Shown here piece after piece: positions 26,280 to 35,200 of a DNA stretch of 64,000 bases. The stretch spans positions 88,185 through 152,184 of the forward strand of contig CAVPOO010000016.1 of NCBI GenBank assembly GCA_963707015.1, given 5' to 3'. The notes beneath the pieces were generated by a model, which was not told the DNA's origin, searched no databases, and was given only the letters and a program-made list of their open reading frames with translations. Each line of letters begins with the position of its first letter. The stretch's first letter is position 1. Source of the stretch: CAVPOO01 sp963707015. Its GTDB lineage: Bacteria; Pseudomonadota; Gammaproteobacteria; Thiohalobacterales; Thiohalobacteraceae. A program made the translations under genes and the position numbers.

Positions 26280-26402
26280 CCCGCATTTCTCACCGGGCGG
26301 CGATAGAGTCACATAATGCCTGAGGTAAAGAACAGAGTGCGGATCAGGAAAAAGACAGTGTGTAATCAGGCAATGCCTATCCCGGTGAGAAATGCGGGCT
26401 AG
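26276..26402. repeat. Dispersed repeat, family 2, copy c
   Basis: A 127-bp element running from CTAGCCCGCATTTCTCACCG to CCGGTGAGAAATGCGGGCTAG-type ends. Its interior includes ACATAATGCCTGAGG and AAAAAGACAGTGTGTAATC, shared with copy d in the same orientation and with copy a in the opposite orientation. The right-hand CTA is the reverse complement of the TAG stop of rmuC, so the repeat begins exactly at the end of that gene. Confidence 0.88.
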
Positions 26403-27670
26403 GCGAGTGTTGTCTGCGACTGGATTTCCCGCGCAGCGCGTTCGATCGGGTGCAGCTCCGGCACGTCCTTTCTGGCGGAAATCCCCATCTCGGTAAACTT
26501 GCGGGCGCCCGGAAGAACCCGGGTATCAAACGACCCGACGGCCCGGTTGAACGAGTGCACGCTGCTGTCGAGGCTCTTACCCAGCTGGGCAAGGTGTTCG
26601 GCGAAGCTGGTCAGGCGGGCGTACATATCCTCACCGACGGTGCGAATGTGCTCGGCGTTTTCCGCCAGGGCAAGTTGCCGCCAGCCGTAGGCTACCGCCC
26701 GCAAGAGGGCAACCAGGCTGGTCGGTGTCGCCAGGATTACCTTGTCCGAGAGGGCATCTTCGAGCAGCTTGCGGTCCATATCGAGTGCGGTACTGAGAAA
26801 CTGCTCACCGGGGATAAACAGCACGACAAAATCAGGTGCACAGGCAAACTGCTGCCAATAGGCCTTGCCGGCAAGTTCCCGTACCCGCTCGCGGACCTTG
26901 CGGGCATGGTGCCTGAGGTGAGCATCACGCGCGGCATCGTCCGGCGCCTCGACGGCACGCAGGTAGGCATCCAGGGGGGTCTTGGCATCCACGATGATCT
27001 CGCGCGCATCCGGCATGCGCACGATCATGTCCGGGCGCATGGCCCCGGCATCGGTCTGAACATGCGCCTGTTCGAAGAAGTCACAGTACTCGACCATGCC
27101 GGCGAGTTCCGCAAGCCGCTTGAGCGTCATTTCCCCCCATTGACCGCGGACCTCCGGTCGGCGCAATGCCTGTACCAGATTGCGCGTCTCACTTTGCAGG
27201 AGCTGGTGCGCCTCAGCCATGGTCTCGAGATGCCTGGTCAGCGACCCGTAGGCCTCCTTGCGATCGTGTTCCATGCGGCGAATCTGGGCCTCCGCCTTTT
27301 CCAGCGTCTCATGAATCGGTTTGACGAGATTCTCCACGGCCTGTTCGCGTTGCCGGAACTCGCCCTGGGCCTGAACCTGAAACTGCTTGAGGTTTTGCTC
27401 GGCGAGTCGCAGGAAGTCCGAACTGTTATGCCGCAGGACATCGGTCGCGAGGGAACTGAAGGTATGGTTGAGCTGTTTTTGTGCCGCATCGAAAGCGGCC
27501 TGCCTGGCCAGCGCCGCACGCCGCTCGGCACCGGCTTCAGCGGCCAGGTGTCGATTGAGGTCGCGATACTGGGACAGTTTTCGCTGCAGGATCAGATACG
27601 CGGCGAGCGCACCCACCAGCGCGGCATGGGCCGCCGTCAGGAGGAGCAATGTCATCGGATCCAGTGCCAT
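26399..27670 (-). CDS. rmuC: DNA recombination protein RmuC
   Basis: A RmuC-family protein of 423 residues with a nuclease-like core, linked to limiting inversions at short inverted repeats. The N-terminus has one hydrophobic segment (LLLLTAAHAALVGALAAYLI, residues 8-27), followed by a coiled coil to about residue 190. The RmuC domain carries RGQWGEMTLKRLAELAGM, the sequence MIVRMPDAREIIVDAKTPLDAY with the putative nuclease Asp/Lys, and DFVVLFIPGEQFLSTAL. The stop codon is the terminal TAG of repeat family 2 copy c. It is the last gene of the ubiG operon. Confidence 0.92.
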   Translation of the reverse strand: MALDPMTLLLLTAAHAALVGALAAYLILQRKLSQYRDLNRHLAAEAGAERRAALARQAAFDAAQKQLNHTFSSLATDVLRHNSSDFLRLAEQNLKQFQVQAQGEFRQREQAVENLVKPIHETLEKAEAQIRRMEHDRKEAYGSLTRHLETMAEAHQLLQSETRNLVQALRRPEVRGQWGEMTLKRLAELAGMVEYCDFFEQAHVQTDAGAMRPDMIVRMPDAREIIVDAKTPLDAYLRAVEAPDDAARDAHLRHHARKVRERVRELAGKAYWQQFACAPDFVVLFIPGEQFLSTALDMDRKLLEDALSDKVILATPTSLVALLRAVAYGWRQLALAENAEHIRTVGEDMYARLTSFAEHLAQLGKSLDSSVHSFNRAVGSFDTRVLPGARKFTEMGISARKDVPELHPIERAAREIQSQTTLA

Positions 27671-27699
27671 GAGAGCCTGGCTGAAGAGTATAGCCCATC

Positions 27700-28326
27700 T
27701 TATTGATTTTTCAATTTTCGTATTAACAGGCCGGAGGTGGAGACTCGCAGCGTATAGCGCCCCTCGTGCATCGCCGGCACGAAGGTCGCGGAACCGTATT
27801 CCGCATCAACCAGCGGCCCGAGGAAGCGGTAGCGCCGGCGCAGGTCGAAGAGATCCAGCGGCTTGTTGTCGGCCAGCGAATAGACCGTCCGCCGCAGGGA
27901 CTGTTCATCCTCCAGCTGGCTGTAACGGCCGGCCACCCGGTCGAGCTCATAGACGGTTTTCAGTCCGAGGATATTTCCGACTGGCTGCCATTTCAGTATG
28001 TGGGCATCAACATAGAGCTCGTCGCCCGCCAGTTCGAACACCTTCTCGGGCTTATCGCCGAAGGTGAAGCGCGCCTCGAATTGCCGTGGGCCCGTCTGTC
28101 GGGTGGTAACCGTGGCGATGGTCTGTTCCTCGGTCAATGCCTGGTAGCCGCGCGTTGAGATCGCAAGCGTTGCGAACAGTGCGGCCAGGGTGAAACTCAG
28201 CAGGGCAAACAGCAGATGATTGGCCAGGCGGACGGCCCGGCCGCGCCGCAGCGCGGAAAGACCGGCGATGAGGAAAACCAGGCTCAGCGCACCTGCAAGC
28301 AGCGTGACGATCAGGAACACCTTCAC
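27700..28326 (-). CDS. Conserved hypothetical protein with two N-terminal membrane segments
   Basis: A protein of 208 residues with hydrophobic segments at about 4-24 and 37-57 and a soluble C-terminal domain of about 150 residues. That domain is rich in beta-strand patterns (QFEARFTFGDKPEKVFELAGDELYVDAHILKWQ). Similar proteins occur next to rmuC or gph in other gammaproteobacteria and are sometimes labelled as multidrug efflux components, but nothing in this sequence supports transport. The start overlaps the stop of the MupP-like phosphatase by four bases, and rmuC begins 29 bases downstream, so it belongs to the same operon. Function unknown. Confidence 0.75.
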   Translation of the reverse strand: MKVFLIVTLLAGALSLVFLIAGLSALRRGRAVRLANHLLFALLSFTLAALFATLAISTRGYQALTEEQTIATVTTRQTGPRQFEARFTFGDKPEKVFELAGDELYVDAHILKWQPVGNILGLKTVYELDRVAGRYSQLEDEQSLRRTVYSLADNKPLDLFDLRRRYRFLGPLVDAEYGSATFVPAMHEGRYTLRVSTSGLLIRKLKNQ

Positions 28327-29009
28327 GGCCGGATACCCGCCTCAGGCTGTGTACAGAAGTCCAGCCACTCGAGGATCTCCTGCGGGCGCTCGATAATACC
28401 GTCTGCGTTCCAGACCTTGATGTCGATGTCCGGGGGAACGTAGCCGAAGCCGGCGATCAGGGTGCGCATCCCGGCATTTCGGCCCGCCTCTATGTCGCGT
28501 TGCGCGTCGCCGATATACAGGCACTCGAATGCCTGGCTCCCTGCCTGCCTGCACGCCAGCAGCATGGGAGCCGGATGCGGTTTCGCGTGTTCGGCCGTAT
28601 CACCGCTGATCACACAGGCGGCACGATCGAGCAGCGCAAGCGCTGCGAGCAGGGGTTCCGTCAGCCAGGACGGCTTGTTGGTCACGACGCCCCAGTTCAG
28701 GCCACGCGCCTCGAGGATATCGAGGACCTCGAGTATGCCGGGAAAGGGTCGCGTTTCGCGGGCCAGGTTGGCGCGGTAGACCTCGAGCAAGCGCTCGCGC
28801 CGTGTCTCGAATCCCGGTTCGCCGGGTTCCAGGCTGAATGCGTAGCGGATGAGCGCCTTGGCACCGTGTGAGACAAGCGGTCTCAAGGCGGCGAGGGACA
28901 GCGCGGGTCGCGATGCTTCCCTCAACACCTGATTGAGTGCATAAGTGAGATCGGGCGCCGTATCGAGCAGCGTCCCGTCAAGATCGAAAAGCACCGTGCG
29001 AATGGCCAT
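28323..29009 (-). CDS. mupP: HAD phosphatase, MupP/Gph type
   Basis: A haloacid-dehalogenase phosphatase of 228 residues. Motif I is VLFDLDGTLLDT with both catalytic Asp, motif II is VVTNKPSWLTEPL, motif III includes Lys in AKPHPAP, and motif IV is YIGDAQRDIEAG. The family includes phosphoglycolate phosphatase (Gph). The position beside ubiG, with mtaD, mtnA and gyrA nearby, is that of mupP in Pseudomonas. MupP dephosphorylates N-acetylmuramate 6-phosphate in peptidoglycan recycling. I favour MupP from context, but the sequence alone does not exclude Gph. It stands 47 bases after ubiG. Confidence 0.75.
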   Translation of the reverse strand: MAIRTVLFDLDGTLLDTAPDLTYALNQVLREASRPALSLAALRPLVSHGAKALIRYAFSLEPGEPGFETRRERLLEVYRANLARETRPFPGILEVLDILEARGLNWGVVTNKPSWLTEPLLAALALLDRAACVISGDTAEHAKPHPAPMLLACRQAGSQAFECLYIGDAQRDIEAGRNAGMRTLIAGFGYVPPDIDIKVWNADGIIERPQEILEWLDFCTQPEAGIRP

Positions 29010-29056
29010 GCGGCTCTGGGTCCGTCAATACGAGGCTGACTCTGGCGGATCCGCTG

Positions 29057-29764
29057 TCAGGTCTTCCCGAAGCAGGCCAGGTAGTTGACATCGACATCAT
29101 CGCCGAGACGATAGGTCCCGGTCAGGGGGTTATAGGTCATGCCGGTAATATCCTCGATCTGAAGACCACTGTTCCGTGCCCAGCGTTCCAGTTCGGAGGG
29201 CCGGATAAACTTTCGGTAGTCATGGGTGCCTTTGGGTAAAAGATGCAAAAGGTATTCCGCACCGATGATCGCGAACAGGTATGACTTGGGGTTGCGATTG
29301 ATGGTCGAAAAAAACACCTTGCCTCCCGGGCGCACCAGGTCGGCACAGGCGGCGACGACCGAGGCCGCGTCGGGGACATGCTCGAGCATCTCCAGGCAGG
29401 CCAGCACGTCGAAACTCGCCGGCTCCGATTTCGCCAGTTCTTCGGCGGTGGACTGACGGTAATCGACCTCGAGCCCGGATTCGAGCAGATGCAGTCTGGC
29501 GACCGACAGCGGCGCTTCGCCCATATCGATCCCGGTCACGCGGGCACCCGCGCGCGCCAGGCCTTCGGCCAGAAGACCGCCACCACAGCCGATATCGACG
29601 GCCCGCAGGCCGGCCAGCTCAATCCGTTCGGTAATATACGCCAGGCGCAAAGGATTGATATCATGCAGGGGTTTGAACTCGCTGGTCGGATCCCACCAGC
29701 GCGAGGCGAGCGCCTCGAACTTGGCAATCTCGCCGGAATCGACGTTGTGGGCGGCTGTGCTCAT
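29057..29764 (-). CDS. ubiG: Ubiquinone biosynthesis O-methyltransferase UbiG
   Basis: UbiG carries out both O-methylations in ubiquinone synthesis, using S-adenosylmethionine. The 235-residue protein has the class I motif AVDIGCGGGLLAEGLARAG, the acidic end of strand 2 in VTGIDMGEAPL, and the UbiG-specific ASRWWDPTSEFKPLHDINPLRL near the N-terminus. The C-terminal TGMTYNPLTGTYRLGDDVDVNY is also typical. It heads a minus-strand operon ubiG-mupP-hypothetical-rmuC. Confidence 0.95.
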   Translation of the reverse strand: MSTAAHNVDSGEIAKFEALASRWWDPTSEFKPLHDINPLRLAYITERIELAGLRAVDIGCGGGLLAEGLARAGARVTGIDMGEAPLSVARLHLLESGLEVDYRQSTAEELAKSEPASFDVLACLEMLEHVPDAASVVAACADLVRPGGKVFFSTINRNPKSYLFAIIGAEYLLHLLPKGTHDYRKFIRPSELERWARNSGLQIEDITGMTYNPLTGTYRLGDDVDVNYLACFGKT

Positions 29765-29958
29765 CGTCCGCTAGCATACCCTGAAAGCGGCGCCGGATCG
29801 AACCGGTCGTCCGTGCAGGCAGGCCGCGCTCTGGCGCGTTCCCTGGCCCGGCGTAGCGTCCCTGCGATCTGCGGGTACGGCCTGGCGGGCTGCGCTGGCG
29901 AGGCGGCAGTTGAGCCCGGCCCGGTTGCCGGTTCGAGGGGAGGAGGGAAGAGTCGGAA

Positions 29959-30072
29959 ATGCTCAATTACGAAAAACATCTCATGGTCGTACTGATTCTG
30001 GCGGCGCTGGTGCTCGCCGCCACGATTCTCGCTGTCTTGTTCGATATACCCCTGCCCTTTGTCGATGAGTGA
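29959..30072 (+). CDS. Small single-pass membrane protein, 37 residues
   Basis: A short frame starting ATG 29959 and ending TGA 30072. GGAGGAGGG stands at a good distance upstream, which is one of the stronger ribosome-binding sites in the window. The product begins MLNYEKHLMVVLILAALVL and consists of a short polar head, one hydrophobic helix of about 22 residues (9-29), and the acidic tail FDIPLPFVDE. I do not recognise a family. It lies 48 bases before the UMF1-type transporter in the same direction, so it may be a small accessory subunit. Alternatively it is an unrelated small membrane protein. The 194 bases between ubiG and this gene hold nothing else that I can see. Confidence 0.55.
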   Translation: MLNYEKHLMVVLILAALVLAATILAVLFDIPLPFVDE

Positions 30073-30120
30073 TTGCGGGGCTTACCGCCGCAGTCGGGCC
30101 CCGGCAGGGCTGCCTGACGG

Positions 30121-31395
30121 ATGAACAATCCGGCGTTTCGCTCGCATTGGTCGTGGGCTTTTTATGACTGGGCCAATTCGGCCTTTGCGACCGCCGTGAT
30201 GGCCGGGTTCTTTCCCGTATTCTTCAAGCAGTACTGGAACACCGGGGTCAGCGTCACGGAAAGCACCTTCCGCCTCGGTGTGGCCAATTCGATCGCCAGC
30301 CTCATCGTCGTTTTCCTTTCACCGCTGCTCGGCGCCGTGGCGGATCGCCTGGAACGACGCAAGGCCCTGCTGCTGCTGTTTACATCCCTCGGGGTCGTGA
30401 TGACCGGAGCGCTGTATTTCGTGGCGGAGGGCCAGTGGGCCCTGGCGGTGCTGCTGTATGTCTGTGGCGTCCTCGGGTTTTCCGGCGGCAATCTGTTCTA
30501 CGATTCCTTACTCGTGTTCGTGGCCCAGCCGCGTGACTACGACCGCCTGTCGGCACGGGGTTTTGCGCTGGGTTATCTGGGTGGCGGCCTGCTGTTTGCC
30601 TGCAACGTACTGGTCGTTCAGAAACCCCACTGGTTTGGTCTGGATGACCCTGCCCAGGCCGTGCGTCTGGCCTTTCTGAGTGTCGCGATCTGGTGGGCCG
30701 TGTTCTCGATCCCGCTGTTCCTGTTTGTCGAGGAACCCCGCGAACCGCGGGCCAGCCAGCTCGCGCTGCACGGGATCCTCGCCGACCTGCAGCGGCTCGC
30801 GCAAACCATCCGGGATATCGGCAAGCTGCCCCATACCTTTCTGTTTCTGATCGCCTACTGGATCTACATCGATGGCGTGGACACCATCATTCGCATGGCC
30901 GTCGACTACGGACTCGCGCTGGGTTTTCCCGCCAACGGCCTGATCCTGGCACTCCTGGTCACCCAGTTCGTCGGTTTCCCGGCCACGTTGTTATTCGGCC
31001 GCCTGGGCAACCGGATCGGCGTCAAACGCGGCATCCTGCTGGCGCTCGCCGTGTACGTGCTGGTGACGCTGGGAGGTGCGGCCATGAACCAGGCCTACCA
31101 GTTCTACGTCCTTGCCGTCGCGATCGGCCTGGTTCAGGGGGGGGTGCAGGCCCTGAGCCGCTCCCTGTATGCGCGGCTGATTCCGCATGCTCGGGCAGCG
31201 GAATTCTTTGGCTTCTATAACATGGTGGGAAAGTTTGCCGCCGTGGTGGGTCCGGCATTGATGGGTTGGATCGCCATGATGACACAGAGCAACCGACTCA
31301 GCATTCTGTCCGTGCTGGTTCTGTTTGTGGTGGGGATGGTGTTGCTGCTGAAGGTCAATATCAACGCGGGGGTCACAGCCGCGGCCCGGGCCTGA
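30121..31395 (+). CDS. UMF1-type major facilitator transporter
   Basis: An inner-membrane transporter of 424 residues with about twelve hydrophobic segments. It belongs to the UMF1 (Atg22-like) branch of the major facilitator superfamily, recognisable from the opening WSWAFYDWANSAFATAVMAG, the loop ADRLERRKALLLLF and FFGFYNMVGKFAAVVGPALMG near residue 360. The yeast relative exports amino acids from the vacuole; bacterial substrates are unknown. ATG 30121 directly begins the conserved N-terminus. A family-1 repeat starts 16 bases after the stop codon and may end the transcript. Confidence 0.88.
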   Translation: MNNPAFRSHWSWAFYDWANSAFATAVMAGFFPVFFKQYWNTGVSVTESTFRLGVANSIASLIVVFLSPLLGAVADRLERRKALLLLFTSLGVVMTGALYFVAEGQWALAVLLYVCGVLGFSGGNLFYDSLLVFVAQPRDYDRLSARGFALGYLGGGLLFACNVLVVQKPHWFGLDDPAQAVRLAFLSVAIWWAVFSIPLFLFVEEPREPRASQLALHGILADLQRLAQTIRDIGKLPHTFLFLIAYWIYIDGVDTIIRMAVDYGLALGFPANGLILALLVTQFVGFPATLLFGRLGNRIGVKRGILLALAVYVLVTLGGAAMNQAYQFYVLAVAIGLVQGGVQALSRSLYARLIPHARAAEFFGFYNMVGKFAAVVGPALMGWIAMMTQSNRLSILSVLVLFVVGMVLLLKVNINAGVTAAARA

Positions 31396-31410
31396 AGGGT
31401 GCATCTCTGG

Positions 31411-31541
31411 TGCTTCTTCAATCTGAAGATGACGCATGTTAGGGCCACGGAATCCACGGAAAAACACGGAAAGAACGACCAGCCAAAAGAATTTCTTCCG
31501 TGGATTCCATGGCTAATAAAATACGGGCACTCAGAACGTAG
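31411..31541. repeat. Dispersed palindromic repeat, family 1, copy b
   Basis: The left flank GCTTCTTCAATCTGAAGATG leads into GGCCACGGAATCCACGGAAA, and the right arm is CTTCCGTGGATTCCATGGCT followed by the tail GGGCACTCAGAACGTAG. It lies between the convergent ends of the UMF1 transporter gene and mtaD, five bases from the mtaD stop codon, so it could serve as a two-way terminator. Confidence 0.85.
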
Positions 31542-31546
31542 TCGGC

Positions 31547-32860
31547 TCAGGCCCCGATGCGCTGCTTCCACTCCCGCGCCCGAGCCAGGATCGCGTCCTT
31601 GTCCAGCGTTGTGAGCGTCCTTTCCTTGAGCAGGTGTTCGCCTGCGACCCAGACATCGGTGACCTGCTTGCGGCCGGTGGCATAGACGATCTGGGAAACC
31701 GGGTGGTAAAGGGGTTCCGATTCGACGTCGTCGAGTCTTACGGCGCACAGGTCGGCCCATTTTCCGACTTCCAGTGATCCGACATCATTCGCCAGGCCGA
31801 GGGCTCTTGCGCCCTCCAGTGTCGCCATGCGCAGCGCCTGGTCCGCCGGCAGGGCACTGGCGTCCCCGCTCACAGCCTTGGCCAGCAGCGCTGCGCTGCG
31901 CATTTCGCTGAACATGTCCAGATCGTTGTTACTGGCAGCCCCGTCGGTACCGAGAGCAACCGGGATACCCGCATTCCTGAGTCGCTGCACGGGGCAGAAG
32001 CCACTGGCAAGCTTGAGGTTGGATTCCGGGCAGTGGACAACCCGGGCGCCGCGTTCTGCGAGCAGCTCGAGTTCCTCGGCCTGCAGTTGCGTCATGTGAA
32101 CGGCCGCCAGCGCCGGCGAGACCAGCCCCAGGGCATCGAGCCGAGCCAGCGGCCGGCGCCCGGTCTCGGCGACAGAACGCTCAACCTCATCCGCGATCTC
32201 GTGCACATGCATATGGATGGGGATATCGAGCTCATCGGCGAGCACCCGCACGCGTTCGAGCGGCGCATCCGACACCGAATAGGGCGCGTGGGGCGCGAAG
32301 GCGGTACTGATCAGGGGATGATGGCGATACCCGTCATGCAGTTGCAGACCCTTGGCCAGATAGTCATCGCTGTCACCGGCATAGGCACTGGGGAAATCAA
32401 TCAGGATCAGACCAATACTCGCCCGCATGCCGGCGCTTGCGGCACAGCGCGCCGTGACCTCGGGAAAGAAGTACATGTCATTGAAGCATGTCGTCCCACC
32501 GCGCAACATCTCGGCGATGGCGAGCTGGCTTCCGTCGTGGATGAATTCCTCGCTGATCCATGTCTGCTCGGCCGGCCAGATGTGATCGTGTAACCACTCC
32601 ATCAGGGGCAGGTCGTCGGCCAGCCCCCGCAGCAGACACATGGCGGCATGGGTGTGGGCGTTCACCAGTCCCGGCAGCAAAGCCTGTCGTTCGAGATCCA
32701 CCGTGATAGCCGGCGAATAGGCCTGTCGAGCCCGATCAACCGGCAGGAGATCCAGTATGCGGCCTTCGTGAATGGCCAGGCTGTAATGCTCGTAGACCAC
32801 ACCGGTGGGCTCGACCGGTATCACCCAGCGAGCGGAGATCAGCGTATCGACTGTTCGCAT
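31547..32860 (-). CDS. mtaD: 5-methylthioadenosine / S-adenosylhomocysteine deaminase
   Basis: An amidohydrolase of 437 residues that deaminates methylthioadenosine or S-adenosylhomocysteine, entering methionine salvage. Metal and substrate motifs are LVNAHTHAAMCLLRG near residue 64, IHMHVHEIADEVE with its ligand histidine near 213, and the final metal Asp in ALGTDGAASNNDLDMFSEM near 310. I chose ATG 32860 (MRTVDTLISARWV), which matches family N-termini; an upstream in-frame start adds 25 unrelated residues. The same enzyme sits beside mtnA and gyrA in Pseudomonas. Here mscS lies between mtaD and mtnA. Confidence 0.88.
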   Translation of the reverse strand: MRTVDTLISARWVIPVEPTGVVYEHYSLAIHEGRILDLLPVDRARQAYSPAITVDLERQALLPGLVNAHTHAAMCLLRGLADDLPLMEWLHDHIWPAEQTWISEEFIHDGSQLAIAEMLRGGTTCFNDMYFFPEVTARCAASAGMRASIGLILIDFPSAYAGDSDDYLAKGLQLHDGYRHHPLISTAFAPHAPYSVSDAPLERVRVLADELDIPIHMHVHEIADEVERSVAETGRRPLARLDALGLVSPALAAVHMTQLQAEELELLAERGARVVHCPESNLKLASGFCPVQRLRNAGIPVALGTDGAASNNDLDMFSEMRSAALLAKAVSGDASALPADQALRMATLEGARALGLANDVGSLEVGKWADLCAVRLDDVESEPLYHPVSQIVYATGRKQVTDVWVAGEHLLKERTLTTLDKDAILARAREWKQRIGA

Positions 32861-32969
32861 GTGCAGGCCGGCCCTGCAGGGCGGTACGGATTCAGGCCGT
32901 TTGCGAGCGGCCTGGCGGATACAAACGGGGGCCACTGCCCCCGCTTGACTGCCGGGTTCGAAATCATGC

Positions 32970-33803
32970 TCAGGCTGCGCTGCTCGCCGGCTTCATATGC
33001 ACATCGCGCTGCGGGAAGGGGATGCTGATGCCATTTGCATCGAATGCCGCCTTGACGTTTTCCAGCAGATCGGCGCGCACCGGCCAGTAATTCTCGCTCT
33101 TGACCCACGGACGGACGTTGATGTTGACACTGCTGTCGGCCAGTTCGCCGAGCGCGATCGCCGCGGCGGGATCCTTGAGGATGCGGTCATCGGCCGTCAT
33201 GATCTGCTCGATGAGCTGCTTGGCCTTCTTGATGTCATCCGCGTAGCCGATACCAAACACCAGGTCTATGCGACGGGTATCCCGTGCCGAGAAATTCGTG
33301 ATGGTGCCACTGTAGATCTGGCCGTTCGGCACGATAATCTCGCGGTTGTCGGGTGTCTTGAGAACGGTGTTGAAGATCTGCACCTCTTCCACCACGCCGT
33401 TGACACCGGCGGCCTCAATAAAATCCCCAACCTTGAACGGGCGGAAGATAATCAGCATGACGCCCGCCGAAAAGTTGGACAGCGAATTCTGCAGTGCCAG
33501 ACCAACCGCCAGACCGGCCGCACCGAAGACCGCCAGCAGCGAGGTCGTGTTGACGCCCAGCTGGTCGACCGCCGCGATGATGACGGCGACCAGCAGGACG
33601 GCGTAGAGGATATTGCCGAGAAACCTGGCGAGCATGGCGTCCATACCGGCCTTGCCCATGATCCTCTGAACGGCGCGCGTGATAATCCGGGCGACCCACT
33701 TACCGATGATGAAGATGGCGAGGGCGACACCCAGACGGATAGCCCAGGGGATCACAAATTTCTGTATGAGTGTCGGATCGGTGAGTTCGGCGGGTATTTC
33801 CAT
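32970..33803 (-). CDS. mscS: Small-conductance mechanosensitive channel MscS
   Basis: MscS opens under membrane tension to release solutes during osmotic downshock. The 277-residue protein has three hydrophobic segments. The pore helix region is AVFGAAGLAVGLALQNSLSN, with the Gly/Ala packing pattern typical of MscS, followed by IFRPFKVGDFIEAAGVNG and the beta-domain sequence IIVPNGQIYSGTITNFS. The length matches E. coli MscS. It is transcribed towards mtaD, 109 bases away, and divergently from mtnA. Confidence 0.93.
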   Translation of the reverse strand: MEIPAELTDPTLIQKFVIPWAIRLGVALAIFIIGKWVARIITRAVQRIMGKAGMDAMLARFLGNILYAVLLVAVIIAAVDQLGVNTTSLLAVFGAAGLAVGLALQNSLSNFSAGVMLIIFRPFKVGDFIEAAGVNGVVEEVQIFNTVLKTPDNREIIVPNGQIYSGTITNFSARDTRRIDLVFGIGYADDIKKAKQLIEQIMTADDRILKDPAAAIALGELADSSVNINVRPWVKSENYWPVRADLLENVKAAFDANGISIPFPQRDVHMKPASSAA

Positions 33804-34033
33804 GAGTCTTACTCCTTAAACTTACGCGTAAACAGGCCCACCGGTCCGTGCTGCCGGTGTGCGCCAGAGGTGTTTGTGGCCGCCCGTGCCGCCACAAAAT
33901 TCGTTATTGATTATCCGTTAAACTCCCGTTACGAACGATCGACGCGAAGAATCGCGGCGGAAGTATACCCAATCTAATGGCATTGAGACAGGGAACTCAG
34001 GCGCGAACGGGCAGGCCCCAGGAGGTATCCGGC

Positions 34034-35116
34034 ATGAATGAAACAGCGGACGGCGTACAGGCAATCGAGTGGACCGAGGCGGGGCTGAGACTGCTGGATC
34101 AGCGGCTCTTGCCTGCCGAGGAACGCTATCTGCTGCTGGAAACCAGCGCGCAGGTCACCGAGGCCATTCGCGACATGGTTGTGCGCGGCGCCCCGGCAAT
34201 CGGTATCACAGCGGCCTACGGCGTGGTGCTCGCGGCGCGCGATGCCTATGCGCGCAATCCGCAGGGCTGGCGGTCAGCGCTCGAACCGGCCCTCGACGCG
34301 CTCGGCAAGGCGCGGCCGACAGCCGTCAACCTCGGCTGGGCACTGGAGCGCATGCTTCGTCGCCTGCCAGCGGGCCCCGGGGACCCGCTGGCCGCGCTCC
34401 TGCAGGAAGCCCGCCGCATACACGAAGATGATATCGCGGCCAATCGGCGCATGGGCAAACTGGGCGCGGCCCTGATCGAGCGGGGGCAAAGCGTGCTGAC
34501 GCACTGCAATGCCGGTGCACTGGCAACCGGCGGTTACGGCACCGCACTGGGCGTCATTCGCAGTGCCTGGCAGGCCGGCAAGCTGGCGCGGGTGTTTGCG
34601 GATGAAACCCGACCCTGGTTGCAGGGTGCGCGCCTGACGGCCTGGGAACTGCTTCGCGACGCCATACCGGTCACCCTCATCGTGGAGGGCGCGGCGGCGC
34701 ATCTGATGCGCAGTGGCAAGGTGCACTGGGTGATCGTCGGCGCCGACCGGATTGCCGCGAATGGCGACGTCGCCAACAAGATCGGGACCTACGCCCTGGC
34801 CCTGGCCGCCCGCCAGCTGGATATCGGCTTCATGGTTGTCGCCCCGTCCTCGACGATCGATAGGCGCATCCCGGACGGTACCGGTATCCCGATCGAGTTG
34901 CGCGGAGAAGAAGAGGTGCTCAGTTTTGCCGGCAAACCCGTTGCCGCAGCCGGGGCCGAGGCCTGGAATCCGGCATTTGATATCACCCCGGCGCATCTGA
35001 TCGACGCCATCGTGTCCGAGAACGGGGTGGTCCGTGACCCGGACGCAAACAAGATGGCCGATCTGATGGCGCGCAGCCCCAGCCCGGACTCGACGGCACC
35101 GCAGGTGCTGGCATGA
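34034..35116 (+). CDS. mtnA: S-methyl-5-thioribose-1-phosphate isomerase
   Basis: MtnA converts methylthioribose 1-phosphate to methylthioribulose 1-phosphate in methionine salvage. The 360-residue protein has the catalytic Cys in VLTHCNAGALATGGYGTALG and the catalytic Asp in VGADRIAANGDVANKIGTY. The opening IRDMVVRGAPAIGITAAYGV is also characteristic of the eIF2B-like fold. ATG 34034 has GGAGG ten bases upstream and is preferred to an in-frame ATG 57 bases earlier. With mtaD it suggests a route from methylthioadenosine; the required phosphorylase is not in this window. Confidence 0.92.
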   Translation: MNETADGVQAIEWTEAGLRLLDQRLLPAEERYLLLETSAQVTEAIRDMVVRGAPAIGITAAYGVVLAARDAYARNPQGWRSALEPALDALGKARPTAVNLGWALERMLRRLPAGPGDPLAALLQEARRIHEDDIAANRRMGKLGAALIERGQSVLTHCNAGALATGGYGTALGVIRSAWQAGKLARVFADETRPWLQGARLTAWELLRDAIPVTLIVEGAAAHLMRSGKVHWVIVGADRIAANGDVANKIGTYALALAARQLDIGFMVVAPSSTIDRRIPDGTGIPIELRGEEEVLSFAGKPVAAAGAEAWNPAFDITPAHLIDAIVSENGVVRDPDANKMADLMARSPSPDSTAPQVLA

Positions 35117-35191
35117 ACGAGAGGATCCTGTCTCGGCGTCTCAGAGAGTCCTGGCGCCCGTTTTTCCCGGATGCAGTGGGTATGACCGGTG

Positions 35192-35200
35192 TGCTAGTAT
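35192..35200 (+). promoter_or_regulatory. Candidate extended -10 promoter for gyrA
   Basis: TGCTAGTAT fits an extended -10 (TGn plus TAGTAT), 118 bases before gyrA and just after mtnA. No good -35 box is visible, which extended -10 promoters can tolerate. gyrA promoters are commonly supercoiling-sensitive, but nothing here shows that directly. Confidence 0.35.

Noticed and set aside
26450..27706. Plus-strand frame of 418 codons opposite rmuC
   Set aside because: RmuC is unmistakable on the other strand; the frame shows no signal, motif or ribosome-binding site.
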